From assembly GCF_900112195.1 (NCBI RefSeq), contig NZ_FOKR01000011.1:1-64000 (forward strand): a DNA stretch of 64,000 nucleotides. Direction: 5' to 3'. Positions 55,606 to 64,000 of this stretch are shown here, in pieces. The translations under genes and the position numbers were made by a program. Within the stretch, counting starts at the first letter, position 1, and every line of letters begins with the position of its first letter. The notes under the pieces are model-generated. The model saw nothing but the letters and a program-made list of their open reading frames with translations. It was not told where the DNA came from and searched no databases. This DNA comes from Butyrivibrio sp. YAB3001. GTDB taxonomy: Bacteria; Bacillota; Clostridia; Lachnospirales; Lachnospiraceae.

Positions 55606-56697
55606 ATGAAGTATAGAGAAAATAAGAAAACAAAAGACAAGATAAGTGAAATAGGATTTGGTTCGGCATATATATTTGAGGCAGGATTTGACACTGCGGT
55701 GAAAACAATTCGACATGCCTATGAAAGCGGAATCAACTATTTTGATATGGCCGCCGGGGATGGGAGTGCTTTTCCTATGTATGGAGAAGCGCTATCAGAT
55801 GTCAGGGACAATATTCTATATCAGATACACTTCGGGGCAGATTACTCAAGGGGAACCTACGGATGGTCACTTGACCTTGATACCGTCAAAAGGTCTCTTG
55901 ATAAACAGCTTCATGATTTAAAGACTGATTATATAAATTATGGCTTCATACATTGCCAGGATGAGTTTTCAGATTGGGAAACTTATCAGAGAAATGGGGT
56001 ATATGACTATCTCCAGCAGATGAAAGCTGAGGGTGTTGTAAAGCATACCGGCTTATCATCACATACTCCGGCAGTCATACAGAAGATCATGGATGATGCA
56101 GACATTGATATGCTTATGTTTTCTATCAACCCGGGGTATGACTATGGGCAGGGAGATTATGCTCATGGCGGCGTGGATGAGAGAGCAGAAGTATACAAGC
56201 GCTGTGAAAAAGAGGGAGTTGGAATCTCTGTCATGAAGCCTTTTTCCGGAGGGCAGCTCCTTGATGCCAGGCAATCTCCATTTGGACAGGCACTGACTCC
56301 TTACCAGTGTATCAGATACTGTCTGGATAAACCTGGCGTGTTGACAGTCCTTCCGGGGGCTCAGAGTGTTGCAGAAGTAGATGAACTTCTTTCGTATTAT
56401 GACAAGTCAGAGGAAGAGCTGGACTATTCTATCATAGGCACTTTTGCTCCGTCCCAGGCTGCAGGTAAGTGTGTGTACTGTAATCATTGCAAGCCATGCC
56501 CCGCAGGAATAGATGTTGGTCTTGTAAATAAATACTATGATCTTACTAAGGTTGGAGACTCTCTTGCAATAGAGCATTATAAAACTCTGGAAAAGAATGC
56601 ATCCGATTGTATATCATGTGGTCACTGCAACAGCAGATGCCCGTTCGGGGTAGATCAGATTAGCAGGATGAAAGAGATAGCAAACTTTATGATGTGA
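55606..56697 (+). CDS. Aldo/keto reductase with C-terminal 4Fe-4S domain
   Basis: A 363-residue oxidoreductase. The N-terminal barrel is of the aldo/keto reductase type (IGFGSAYIFEAGFDTAVKTI, GINYFDMA, KHTGLSSHTP, and PFSGGQLLD). The C-terminus has two cysteine clusters, CVYCNHCKPCPAGIDV and CISCGHCNSRCPFGVD, as in the ferredoxin-tailed AKR group of anaerobes. AGGAG precedes ATG 55606. The physiological substrate is unknown. Confidence 0.87.
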   Translation: MKYRENKKTKDKISEIGFGSAYIFEAGFDTAVKTIRHAYESGINYFDMAAGDGSAFPMYGEALSDVRDNILYQIHFGADYSRGTYGWSLDLDTVKRSLDKQLHDLKTDYINYGFIHCQDEFSDWETYQRNGVYDYLQQMKAEGVVKHTGLSSHTPAVIQKIMDDADIDMLMFSINPGYDYGQGDYAHGGVDERAEVYKRCEKEGVGISVMKPFSGGQLLDARQSPFGQALTPYQCIRYCLDKPGVLTVLPGAQSVAEVDELLSYYDKSEEELDYSIIGTFAPSQAAGKCVYCNHCKPCPAGIDVGLVNKYYDLTKVGDSLAIEHYKTLEKNASDCISCGHCNSRCPFGVDQISRMKEIANFMM

Positions 56698-56729
56698 GTC
56701 GAGTTTATCCGATAATAATAGGGGTGATT

Positions 56730-57065
56730 ATGTCAATAAAAGAATATATAAGTCAGCAAGATAAGACAATTCAGCCAAAACTGGAATTGATTTATAATAC
56801 AATTCACGATGCAATACCTGATGCAGAAGAACGGTTAACCTGGGGAATGCCTACGTTTTGGAAGGGAAGAAATATAATACATTTTGCTCCTGCCAAGAAA
56901 CATATAGGATTGTATCCGGGACCTGAGGCAATAGAGGCATTTGCGGATAAGCTGGGTGAATACAAAACAAGTAAGGGAGCAATACAGCTCCCTAATGATA
57001 AAGACCTGCCACTTGAACTTATTGCAGACATAGCCAGATGGAGTTATGAGAACAACAGGAAGTGA
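56730..57065 (+). CDS. DUF1801 / YdhG-like protein
   Basis: A 111-residue DUF1801 protein (MSIKEYISQQ, EERLTWGMPTFWKGRNIIHF, KKHIGLYPGPEAIEAF, IQLPNDKDLPLELI). The family includes YdhG and the frataxin-like Fra/YdhG proteins proposed as iron chaperones; the role is not settled. I chose ATG 56730, preceded by AGGGGTG, over an upstream in-frame start. Confidence 0.82.
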   Translation: MSIKEYISQQDKTIQPKLELIYNTIHDAIPDAEERLTWGMPTFWKGRNIIHFAPAKKHIGLYPGPEAIEAFADKLGEYKTSKGAIQLPNDKDLPLELIADIARWSYENNRK

Positions 57066-57233
57066 TTTTTATGATGACTTCTTAAAAATGAAGGGCTAGG
57101 ATTGTTTGGAAAATGATTTGCAGATTTTATTCTTATTTAATATTTTAGTGCACAAATGTATAGGATAATTGAAGAGATGGCAGTCGATAAACTGAACATT
57201 TATAAATGATGAATAGATGGAGGAGGACGACTT

Positions 57234-59603
57234 ATGAAAAGATCACTATCAATTATCCTAGTGGCAGCACTGCTGATTAGCTGCATTGGGATCACAGGAT
57301 GTGGGAAGGGGAATACTAAGGCCCTTTCAACATACTGGGCAGCAAATTCCCAGGCGGCGGAAAGTCTGAGAAACTATGTGACAAAGGTTACCAACAAAAA
57401 GGATACAGAGAATTTTATTCCGGTTGAGGATCGTATAGCCGTATTTGACATGGACGGAACCCTCACCTGTGAAACTTACTATACTTACTACGATACCATG
57501 ATGTTCATCAATTATTGCCTCATTGATCATCCGGAGAGAGTTTCTGACGAACTAAAGGCAGCTGCGCTTGAGATACAGCCTGGCTACACAGCAGGAGAGG
57601 AGCTGGCAAGAAATTTTGCCAGGGCCTACGCCGGCATGACCGTAAAGGAACTGTATGATTATGCTGTTGAATTCGGAAAGAAAGAGACTGACAGCTTCGA
57701 GAACATGCGCTACATTGACGGCTTTTATGAACCAATGGTTGAAGTGGTGAAATATCTCTATGACAACGACTTTACTATCTATGTGGTCAGTGGTACAGAG
57801 CGTACTACTACAAGAGCCATTGTTGCCAATTCTCCTATAAAAGATTATGTTGACCCGGCCCATGTGATTGGAACTGAGTTTGAGGTTAAGGTAAAGGGCT
57901 ACGAAGATAGCTCTTCCAATATGGATTTCAAGTATGCTGACGGAGATGAGCTTGTTTTCACCGGTGGATTTGTTCAGAAGAACCTAAACGCCAATAAGAC
58001 TATCTGGATTGAGCGTGAAATAGGCAGGTATCCTGTTCTTGCCTTTGGAAATAGCGGCAGTGACACCAGTATGATGAATTATGCGCTGGATAAAAGAAAT
58101 CCCTACCTTTCAGAAGCATACATGGTAGTTGCAGATGATGATGTACGGGAATGGGGTAAGCAGGACTGGGCGGAAAAATCCGCAGCCTACGCAGAGAAGG
58201 GATATGTTCCCATTTCCATGAAAAACGATTTTCTGGAAATCTATCCTGAGCCAATCAAAAGAGCAGCCGAGCAGTATATAGAGCCTGAATATAAATTGTC
58301 TGCTGACAGTAGCAATATTGTAGAGTTCCCTGCTAAGGCCGAGGAAACTACCGGCAGTGAGGAAACAGATGAGAACACACTTACAGCTCTTTCACGTGAG
58401 GGCTATACCCTTGAACAGGCAGTGGTTCTTAGCAGGCATAACATCCGCGCTCCGCTATCAGGCGAGGGATCTGCGCTGGATACCATCACTCCCAATAAGT
58501 GGTTTGACTGGTCGGCTCAGGCCAGTCAGCTTTCAGTAAGAGGCGGAACCCTTGAGACTGAGATGGGGCAGTACTTCAGAAAATGGCTTGAGGCAGAAGG
58601 GCTTTTTGAACCGAACTATCAGCCTGAAGACGGAGCAGTTCGCATATATGCCAATTCCAAGCAAAGAACTATAGCCACAGCAAAGTTCTTTTCCGCGGGA
58701 CTTCTTCCTGTTGCCGGCGCTCAGGTTGAGTACCATATGGACTTCGACACCATGGATCCCGTGTTCAATCCTGTGTTCACCTATATATCAGAGGATTACG
58801 CTGCGGATGCTGAGGATGAAATAAAGCAAAACTATAATGATACCATCGCTAGTCTTAGTGATAATTATGATCTTATTTCTGAGGTCATTGATGTTCAGGA
58901 ATCAGATGACTACAAGAAGGGTGTCTTTACAGGATTTAACGTTGATGACTCTGAATTTTCTTTTGAAGAGGGAAAAGAGCCTTCGGTGAAAGGTTCACTT
59001 AAGACCGCGTGTCAGATATCTGATGCTTTGGTGCTTCAATACTTTGAGGAACAGGATCCGGTGAAGGCAGCTTTCGGCCACGAGCTTTCAGAGGCAGACT
59101 GGGAGACAATATCAGAGGTTAAGGATGTATACGGCGATGTTCTGTTTTCGGTTCAATCAGTTGCGGTTAATGTGGCACATCCACTTCTTGAAGAGTTGGA
59201 AAAAGAGCTGTCAACAGAGGGCAGGCAGTTCACATTCCTGTGCGGACATGACTCCAATCTGACAAGCGTTCTTTCGGCACTTGAAGTTGAGGATTACAGC
59301 CTTCCGGGAACTATCGAGAAGAAGACACCTATCGGAGGAAAACTTGTGATCAGCAAGTGGAAAGATAATGATGGTCAGGAATTCATCAGCCTTGACCTGG
59401 TTTATCAAAAGACACAGCAGCTTCAGCAGATATCTCTTTTAAATGACGAGAATCCGCCAGGAATCTATACTTTAAAGCTCAATGGAATAAATGCCGATGC
59501 AAATGGACTGTATCGGGCAGAGGATGTAATGGAGCGTTTTGAGAAGGCAATTGGGGCCTATGATAGCCTTGTAGAAGAATACGAGGCAAAAGACGCAGCA
59601 TAA
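57234..59603 (+). CDS. Lipoprotein fusing a HAD phosphatase to a histidine acid phosphatase
   Basis: A 789-residue lipoprotein (lipobox IGITGCGKG). Residues ~55-350 form a HAD domain: VFDMDGTLTCETYYTYY, YVVSGTERTTT and AFGNSGSDTSMM give motifs I, II and IV. Residues ~380-770 form a histidine acid phosphatase: VVLSRHNIRAPLSGEG is the RHxxRxP motif and FLCGHDSNLTSV the HD proton donor. Both are phosphomonoesterases of unrelated folds, so the protein should strip phosphate from extracellular substrates such as phytate or sugar phosphates. GGAGGAGG precedes ATG 57234. Confidence 0.85.
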   Translation: MKRSLSIILVAALLISCIGITGCGKGNTKALSTYWAANSQAAESLRNYVTKVTNKKDTENFIPVEDRIAVFDMDGTLTCETYYTYYDTMMFINYCLIDHPERVSDELKAAALEIQPGYTAGEELARNFARAYAGMTVKELYDYAVEFGKKETDSFENMRYIDGFYEPMVEVVKYLYDNDFTIYVVSGTERTTTRAIVANSPIKDYVDPAHVIGTEFEVKVKGYEDSSSNMDFKYADGDELVFTGGFVQKNLNANKTIWIEREIGRYPVLAFGNSGSDTSMMNYALDKRNPYLSEAYMVVADDDVREWGKQDWAEKSAAYAEKGYVPISMKNDFLEIYPEPIKRAAEQYIEPEYKLSADSSNIVEFPAKAEETTGSEETDENTLTALSREGYTLEQAVVLSRHNIRAPLSGEGSALDTITPNKWFDWSAQASQLSVRGGTLETEMGQYFRKWLEAEGLFEPNYQPEDGAVRIYANSKQRTIATAKFFSAGLLPVAGAQVEYHMDFDTMDPVFNPVFTYISEDYAADAEDEIKQNYNDTIASLSDNYDLISEVIDVQESDDYKKGVFTGFNVDDSEFSFEEGKEPSVKGSLKTACQISDALVLQYFEEQDPVKAAFGHELSEADWETISEVKDVYGDVLFSVQSVAVNVAHPLLEELEKELSTEGRQFTFLCGHDSNLTSVLSALEVEDYSLPGTIEKKTPIGGKLVISKWKDNDGQEFISLDLVYQKTQQLQQISLLNDENPPGIYTLKLNGINADANGLYRAEDVMERFEKAIGAYDSLVEEYEAKDAA

Positions 59604-59705
59604 AGAAAAAAGCACCAGGTGGCTGAATTTAAGAAGATTGCTTTTTATAACCATCTGATTTTTGAAAAGAAATCTATTAAATAAATATAATTATGCAAAA
59701 TGTAA

Positions 59706-59764
59706 TTGACAGATACCCCACCAGGGTATATATTGATAAAAAATCAATATACCCTAGCGGGGTA
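59706..59764 (+). promoter_or_regulatory. csoR-copA promoter with two CsoR operators
   Basis: TTGACA (59706-59711) and TATATT (59729-59734) have a 17-base spacer that is filled by TACCCCACCAGGGTA (59714-59728). A second operator, TACCCTAGCGGGGTA, lies at 59750-59764. The TACCCC...GGGGTA pattern is that of CsoR sites, so apo-CsoR would hold the promoter shut until Cu(I) releases it. Confidence 0.75.
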
Positions 59765-59783
59765 TTTGTGATGGAGGAAATAT

Positions 59784-60119
59784 ATGTCTGAGAACGAAAA
59801 CAATATGGAAGAAATGAATGGCTGTTGTCCGCATTGCTCCGGTAAGCATAAAGATAGAGATGATAAGGAAAAAAGAGATCTGATGAACAGGTTAAAAAGG
59901 ATAGAAGGGCAGGTGCGTGGCGTAGAAGGAATGCTGGAAAACGATGCATATTGTACTGATATCCTGATACAGGTATCTGCAATTACCAGTGCTCTCAATA
60001 GTTTTAACAAGGTTCTTTTGGCTAATCATATGAGAACCTGTGTGGCTGACAATATCCGTGAAGGAAATGATGAAATTATTGACGAGCTTGTTGTCACACT
60101 CCAGAAACTCATGAAGTGA
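59784..60119 (+). CDS. csoR: CsoR copper-sensing repressor
   Basis: A 111-residue CsoR/RcnR-family protein: [20 protein letters not shown] with [12 protein letters not shown], and NHMRTCVAD, supply the Cys-His-Cys Cu(I) ligands. The N-terminal extension [11 protein letters not shown] adds further possible metal ligands. It sits between its own operators and copA and is autoregulated in the usual way. Confidence 0.92.
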   Translation: MSENENNMEEMNGCCPHCSGKHKDRDDKEKRDLMNRLKRIEGQVRGVEGMLENDAYCTDILIQVSAITSALNSFNKVLLANHMRTCVADNIREGNDEIIDELVVTLQKLMK

Positions 60120-60160
60120 TAAATTGGTCTCCAAATGTCAGACCAGCGAAAGGAATAAAT

Positions 60161-62737
60161 ATGGAACAATACAATGTAACCGGAATGAGCTGCGCTGCAT
60201 GCCAGGCCAGAGTAGAGAAGGCAGTAAATGCTATAGATGGTGTTGACAGCTGTGCTGTAAGCCTTCTTACGAACTCCATGGGAGTTGAGGGAAGCGCATC
60301 ATCGGAAGAAATAATTAAGGCAGTAGAGGCGGCCGGATACGGCGCAAGCCTTAAAAAGTCAAATAAAGCAGGTAATACTGCAGGAGACTATGAAGATTCG
60401 TTAAAAGATACGGAAACACCGGTTTTGAAAAAAAGACTTATAGCTTCAGTCATTCTGCTGATTCCCCTGATGTATGTTTCAATGGGGCATATGTTATGGA
60501 ACTGGCCGTTGCCGCAGTTCCTTGATGGAAATCATGTGGCGATGGGATTGTATCAGCTCCTGATTGCAGGCTTTATCATGGTTATAAATCAGAAGTTTTT
60601 TATCAGTGGATTTAAAGGGCTGATTCACAGGTCTCCAAATATGGATACCCTGGTAGCACTTGGAGCTACAGCGTCCTATGTCTACAGTGTATATGCGCTT
60701 TTTGCTATGACCGGTGCTGTGATGGATGGAAACAACGATCAGGTCATGTACTACATGAATCAATTTTATTTTGAATCAGCTGCAACTATCTTGACACTTA
60801 TTACAGTGGGGAAAACCCTTGAGGCGAGATCAAAGGGAAAAACCACAGATGCACTGAAAGCACTCATGAAGCTTGCTCCAAAGACCGCTGTTATCCTTGA
60901 TGGCGATATAGAGAAAACTGTCCCGGTAGAAGAGGTAAAGGTTGGGGACAGATTTGTTGTAAGACCCGGAGACAGCATACCTGTAGACGGTATTGTAAAA
61001 GAGGGTGAGAGCGCAGTTAACGAATCATCACTTACAGGAGAAAGCGTTCCTGTAGAAAAACAGGCAGGAGATAAGGTATCAGCTGCAACCATCAATACTT
61101 CCGGATATATGGTATGTGAAGCTACCAGGGTTGGTGAGGATACAACTCTTGCCGGAATCATACGTATGGTTAGCGATGCTGCGGCTACAAAGGCACCGAT
61201 TGCCAAGATTGCTGACAGAGTATCGGGAGTTTTTGTTCCGGTGGTAATTGGTATCGCATTTGTTACTTTTATTGTGTGGTTATTGGTTGGACAAAGCTTT
61301 GGATATGCCATGGCAAGAGCGGTATCAGTCCTGGTAATAAGTTGCCCCTGTGCTTTGGGACTTGCAACTCCCGTTGCGATAATGGTTGGAAACGGTGTGG
61401 GCGCAAAGAGCGGAATTTTGTTTAAGACTGCGGCAGTGCAGGAACTTACAGGAAAAACTCAGATAGTGGCACTTGATAAGACTGGAACAATAACGACAGG
61501 TGTGATGCGTGTTACAGATGTAATCCCTGCGGATGGCATCAGTGAAAATGAACTAATTACAGCTGCATATGCACTTGAATCAAAAAGTGAGCACCCTATT
61601 TCAAAAGCAATCATTGAGCATGCAAAAGAGCATGGGATTGCGCTTCTTGATACAACTGAGTTTGAGGTATTATCCGGAAATGGGTTAAAAGCAAAACTTG
61701 AGGGTGCATCTGTTGCCGGTGGAAATGCACGATTTATAGCAGATGTACTTAAAAATCACGATTCCTTAAGCACAGAATCTTTGAATAAACTGTCAGCGCA
61801 GGGTAAGACACCGGTTCTTTTCACAAAAGATAGCAAATTAATGGGAATAATTGCGGTTGCTGACACCATAAAGGATGATACGGCGCAGGCGGTTAGTGAG
61901 CTTAAGAAAATGGGTATCCATGTGGTAATGCTGACAGGTGATAATGAGATCACGGCAAAGGCAATTGCAGAGCAGGCCGGAGTTGATGAAGTAGTAGCGG
62001 GAGTACTTCCTGATGGTAAAGAGGCAGTTATCAGAAAACTCATGGAGCATGGAAAAGTTGCCATGGTCGGAGATGGAATAAATGATGCTCCTGCGCTTAC
62101 CCGTGCGGATGTGGGAATTGCCATTGGAGCAGGAACTGATATTGCAATAGATGCAGCGGACGTTGTGCTTATGAAGAGCAGTATCCGCGATGTGGCAGCT
62201 GCAATAAGAATCTCAAGAGCAACTATCAGAAATATCCATGAGAATCTGTTCTGGGCATTTTTCTATAATGTCATCGGTATTCCGCTTGCCGCAGGCTGTT
62301 ATGTGGCTGCCTTTGGTTGGACGCTTAATCCTATGTTTGGGGCAGCAGCTATGGGACTTTCAAGCTTTTGCGTAGTATCTAATGCACTAAGGCTTAATTG
62401 GATAAAAGTGCATGATGGAACCAAAGACAAGGCTATAAGAAATCCGATTGATCATAAAATCATTCAGTCAACAAATGGTCAGACTGTTGATGATACAAAA
62501 TTAAATGACAAAAAAGAAAAGGAGAATAAAGAAATGAAAATTAAGGTAAATGGTATGATGTGCGCACATTGTGAGGCTCATGTAAAGAAGGCTCTTGAGG
62601 CTATAGACGGAATCGAGTCTGCTGTTGCTTCCCACGAGGAAAATATGGTAACTATCACAAATTCTAAGGATGTTGATGAGTCTCTTATTAAGGCAGCTGT
62701 AACAGATGCAGGCTATGAATACGCAGGAATTGCATAA
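60161..62737 (+). CDS. copA: Copper-exporting P1B ATPase with C-terminal CopZ domain
   Basis: An 858-residue Cu(I) ATPase. Order: HMA domain with [15 protein letters not shown]; actuator [14 protein letters not shown]; transmembrane CPC motif [13 protein letters not shown]; phosphorylation site [13 protein letters not shown] in SEHPISKAI; hinge [11 protein letters not shown]. After the last helices a charged linker ([11 protein letters not shown]) leads into a second HMA domain ([15 protein letters not shown]). The latter corresponds to a stand-alone CopZ chaperone joined to the pump. ATG 60161 after AAAGGA is chosen over the earlier in-frame start. Confidence 0.93.
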   Translation: MEQYNVTGMSCAACQARVEKAVNAIDGVDSCAVSLLTNSMGVEGSASSEEIIKAVEAAGYGASLKKSNKAGNTAGDYEDSLKDTETPVLKKRLIASVILLIPLMYVSMGHMLWNWPLPQFLDGNHVAMGLYQLLIAGFIMVINQKFFISGFKGLIHRSPNMDTLVALGATASYVYSVYALFAMTGAVMDGNNDQVMYYMNQFYFESAATILTLITVGKTLEARSKGKTTDALKALMKLAPKTAVILDGDIEKTVPVEEVKVGDRFVVRPGDSIPVDGIVKEGESAVNESSLTGESVPVEKQAGDKVSAATINTSGYMVCEATRVGEDTTLAGIIRMVSDAAATKAPIAKIADRVSGVFVPVVIGIAFVTFIVWLLVGQSFGYAMARAVSVLVISCPCALGLATPVAIMVGNGVGAKSGILFKTAAVQELTGKTQIVALDKTGTITTGVMRVTDVIPADGISENELITAAYALESKSEHPISKAIIEHAKEHGIALLDTTEFEVLSGNGLKAKLEGASVAGGNARFIADVLKNHDSLSTESLNKLSAQGKTPVLFTKDSKLMGIIAVADTIKDDTAQAVSELKKMGIHVVMLTGDNEITAKAIAEQAGVDEVVAGVLPDGKEAVIRKLMEHGKVAMVGDGINDAPALTRADVGIAIGAGTDIAIDAADVVLMKSSIRDVAAAIRISRATIRNIHENLFWAFFYNVIGIPLAAGCYVAAFGWTLNPMFGAAAMGLSSFCVVSNALRLNWIKVHDGTKDKAIRNPIDHKIIQSTNGQTVDDTKLNDKKEKENKEMKIKVNGMMCAHCEAHVKKALEAIDGIESAVASHEENMVTITNSKDVDESLIKAAVTDAGYEYAGIA
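62534..62737 (+). CDS. copZ: Possible internally initiated CopZ copper chaperone
   Basis: The in-frame ATG 62534 begins a 67-residue HMA protein ([20 protein letters not shown]) with all features of CopZ. AAAAGGAG lies 9 bases upstream, a perfect ribosome site within the copA coding region. Free CopZ could therefore be made from the same frame as the fused form. Alternatively the site is a relic of a former separate gene whose upstream stop was lost. Confidence 0.5.
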   Translation: MKIKVNGMMCAHCEAHVKKALEAIDGIESAVASHEENMVTITNSKDVDESLIKAAVTDAGYEYAGIA

Positions 62738-62785
62738 ATTAAATATGTACATAAAATTTTCATAATATGACTAATAAGTCTTGAA

Positions 62786-62838
62786 AAGCCCATCATTCAT
62801 CTTAAAGGATATGAATGGTGGGCTTAGTATGAGTTTTT
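62786..62838 (+). terminator. Terminator after copA
   Basis: AAGCCCATCATTCAT (62786-62800) pairs with ATGAATGGTGGGCTT (62811-62825), one G-U, with a 10-base loop; a run of T follows at 62834-62839. Confidence 0.8.
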
Positions 62839-62992
62839 TGCAGGATGACCAGTTGGTCATTTGTTGTGAGTTACATGTTGTGTTAGCGAATTTTTACTTG
62901 CTCTTTATTTAAAGTAGCTTTATTATAGTTGCATAAAATACATAAGACGGAAGGTGCTTATGGACAAGAAAAAAACTGATACTGGTCAGACA

Positions 62993-63121
62993 GAACTGCG
63001 CACTGTGCTGCGCAGTTCGTGAGAAAATGATTCAGTAGTGAGCGCATTCCTTCGACGAAGTCGAATTGGAATGAATGCGCGAATTAGTTACTGGAACGAG
63101 CTGATAGCGAGTGAACAGTAA
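62993..63121. repeat. Cluster of three REP-like hairpins
   Basis: GAACTGCGCA and TGCGCAGTTC (62993-63002, 63009-63018) form a perfect 10-bp stem. GCGCATTCC/GGAAT-GA-ATGCGC (63042-63080) encloses the small hairpin CTTCGACGAAG. TTACTG/CAGTAA (63088-63121) closes a third. A related GC-rich stretch lies near 4600-4627. This looks like an intergenic repeat family; the 20-codon frame 62960-63022 that runs into it is probably not a gene. Confidence 0.6.
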
Positions 63122-63325
63122 TTAAAAGCTTGTTGCATGAGTGAAAAGGGAAGCGGGTGTGAATCCCGCACGATCTCGTCACCGTGTTTCGATAGTTCTT
63201 TTCAATATGCCACTGGGGTGACCTGGGAAGGTGAAAAGAGCGCACAAGAATCGATCAGCCGGGAGACCTGCCTGTCGTCGTACATGGGAAACCAAGTCAC
63301 GAGGAATTGACTGTACGAAGCTTGT
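63120..63325 (+). ncRNA. Cobalamin (B12) riboswitch
   Basis: The conserved pieces are in the right order: AAGCGGGTGTGAATCCCGCA (63151-63170), GCCACTG near 63209, GGGAAGG (63225-63231) and the B12 box GCCGGGAGACCTGCC (63258-63272). AAGCTT copies at both ends could close P1. It senses adenosylcobalamin and is followed by an attenuator and a lipoprotein gene. Confidence 0.9.
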
Positions 63326-63378
63326 AAGTGAATGAACTAGAAAAACTAGTGCATTTGCTTTAGTTTTGCGTACTCAAA

Positions 63379-63411
63379 AAGTCTTCGCCGCTCTGGTGGA
63401 GGCTTTTTTCT
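63379..63411 (+). terminator. Attenuator of the cobalamin riboswitch
   Basis: AAGTCTTCGCC (63379-63389) and GGTGGAGGCTT (63395-63405) form an 11-bp stem with some G-U pairs and a GCTCT loop, followed by a T-run. It lies between the riboswitch and the ATG at 63463, so ligand binding would promote termination. Confidence 0.75.
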
Positions 63412-63462
63412 TTGTTCTTTTTCTTTTCTGACAGGATTTCCATGAAAAAGGAGGCAAATATT

Positions 63463-64000
63463 ATGAGAAAAAAACTATTGGCAGTACTTTTGGCCGGAAC
63501 ACTGACGTTGACAGTTTTTGGCTGTGCAGGAAATGAAGGAAGTGTAGCCGAGACTGAGCAGAGCCAGAGCGAAACTACTGCTGAGGAACTGACAACAAAT
63601 GAAGCTGAAAAAGCTGTTGAAACAGCTACTACTGAAGATGCAAATGTAATTGAAGATGGAATTTATACAGCCAGATTTACAACTGATTCAAGTATGTTCC
63701 ATATCAACGAGGTTTATGAAGACAGAGGAACTCTTACAGTAAAAGATGGAGTTATGACACTTCATATAACTCTTTCTTCCAAGAATATCGTGAATCTTTT
63801 CCCGGGAAGCGCTGAGGATGCTCAGAAAGATGGAGCAGAATTACTTATGCCCACAACAGATGAGGTTACTTATGCTGATGGAACTACAGAGGAAGTATAT
63901 GGCTTTGATGTTCCGGTTCCTGTGATAGATGAGGAGTTTCCACTTGCTCTTATCGGAACAAAAGAAAAATGGTATGACCATATGGTAAGCGTTTCAGATG
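63463..64000 (+). CDS. B12-riboswitch-controlled lipoprotein, cut by the window edge
   Basis: The first 179 residues are visible. A signal peptide with lipobox TVFGCAG is followed by a Glu/Thr-rich linker and a beta-rich domain (DGIYTARFTTDSSMFHINEV, RGTLTVKDGVMTLHITLSS, KNIVNLFPGSAEDAQKDGAE). I do not know a named family, but lipoproteins like this stand beside cobalt or corrinoid import genes in related bacteria. AAGGAGG precedes ATG 63463. Capture of corrinoid or cobalt at the cell surface is inferred only from the riboswitch. Confidence 0.65.
   Translation, partial: MRKKLLAVLLAGTLTLTVFGCAGNEGSVAETEQSQSETTAEELTTNEAEKAVETATTEDANVIEDGIYTARFTTDSSMFHINEVYEDRGTLTVKDGVMTLHITLSSKNIVNLFPGSAEDAQKDGAELLMPTTDEVTYADGTTEEVYGFDVPVPVIDEEFPLALIGTKEKWYDHMVSVSD

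Noticed and set aside
47234..57065. The accessory stretch as a prophage or integrative element
   Set aside because: I found no integrase, relaxase, structural phage gene or attachment-site repeats; DUF4417 alone is not enough.
1..64000. tRNA or rRNA genes
   Set aside because: No cloverleaf-like or conserved rRNA segments were noticed by eye; a tRNAscan-type run would settle it.

Overview
The window looks like chromosome from an anaerobic Firmicute of the family Lachnospiraceae, most likely a Butyrivibrio or Pseudobutyrivibrio relative. The evidence is low-GC DNA with strong AGGAGG ribosome sites, YesMN/LplB/YtcP-type and RbsABC-type sugar uptake operons, two Feo iron systems, a DUF6110/metal-ATPase pair, and ferredoxin, C_GCAxxG and DUF4417 families. 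This is inference from gene content; no rRNA or other marker gene is present. I saw no tRNA, rRNA or CRISPR array.

Layout. 1-1.9 kb: the end of an IS1634-like element, then decayed genes (serine hydrolase, MATE pump) around an intact UPF0145 gene. 2-4.6 kb: an HxlR regulator divergent from a small Fe-S redox operon, then more gene fragments. 4.6-4.9 kb: a long imperfect inverted repeat. 4.9-13.5 kb: an apparent iron regulon with feoAB, a FeoB-associated Cys-rich peptide, a one-domain Fur-like protein, a MacB-type ABC exporter, a Tp47-like lipoprotein and a flavinylated ferric-reductase-like membrane protein. A palindrome, TTAGCA-NN-TGCTAA, recurs in front of these units. 13.6-16.4 kb: a methyltransferase-STAS fusion, NudC and gene remnants. 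16.5-21.8 kb: an ABC transporter, a membrane-anchored HEGFH metallopeptidase-like protein, an OmpR/histidine-kinase pair and a DUF218 protein. 22-31.7 kb: an oligosaccharide uptake locus with two paralogous binding lipoproteins, two permeases, a LytS/YesM-type kinase and a YesN-type regulator.

31.9-37.3 kb: a second metal island with DUF6110, a P1B-type ATPase, an HMA protein and feoA-feoB-feoC. 37.3-47.2 kb: a divergent AraC regulator and an RbsABC-like importer with two permeases, followed by GH78, GH3 and a beta-phosphoglucomutase-like HAD enzyme; this is a complete unit for import and intracellular cleavage of a glycoside. 47.2-57 kb: an accessory stretch with a periodic CACGTA array, a GltD-like oxidoreductase, rtcB followed by a chimera of PrfH and MT-A70 pieces, a DUF4417/HNH nuclease/L12-like small-protein cassette facing an XRE regulator, and several damaged genes (a frameshifted ORF and an internally deleted sirtuin). 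57.2-59.6 kb: a lipoprotein that fuses a HAD phosphatase to a histidine acid phosphatase. 59.7-62.7 kb: a CsoR-CopA copper operon with CopZ fused to the CopA C-terminus. 62.8-64 kb: hairpin repeats, a cobalamin riboswitch with an attenuator, and the start of the lipoprotein gene it controls.

The strongest candidates for something undescribed are the three-gene DUF4417/nuclease/L12-like cassette, the PrfH::MT-A70 chimera behind rtcB, the shared palindrome linking iron uptake to the Tp47-like/FMN-binding pair, and the alternating CACGTA array. All functional calls come from reading motifs; no database search was run.
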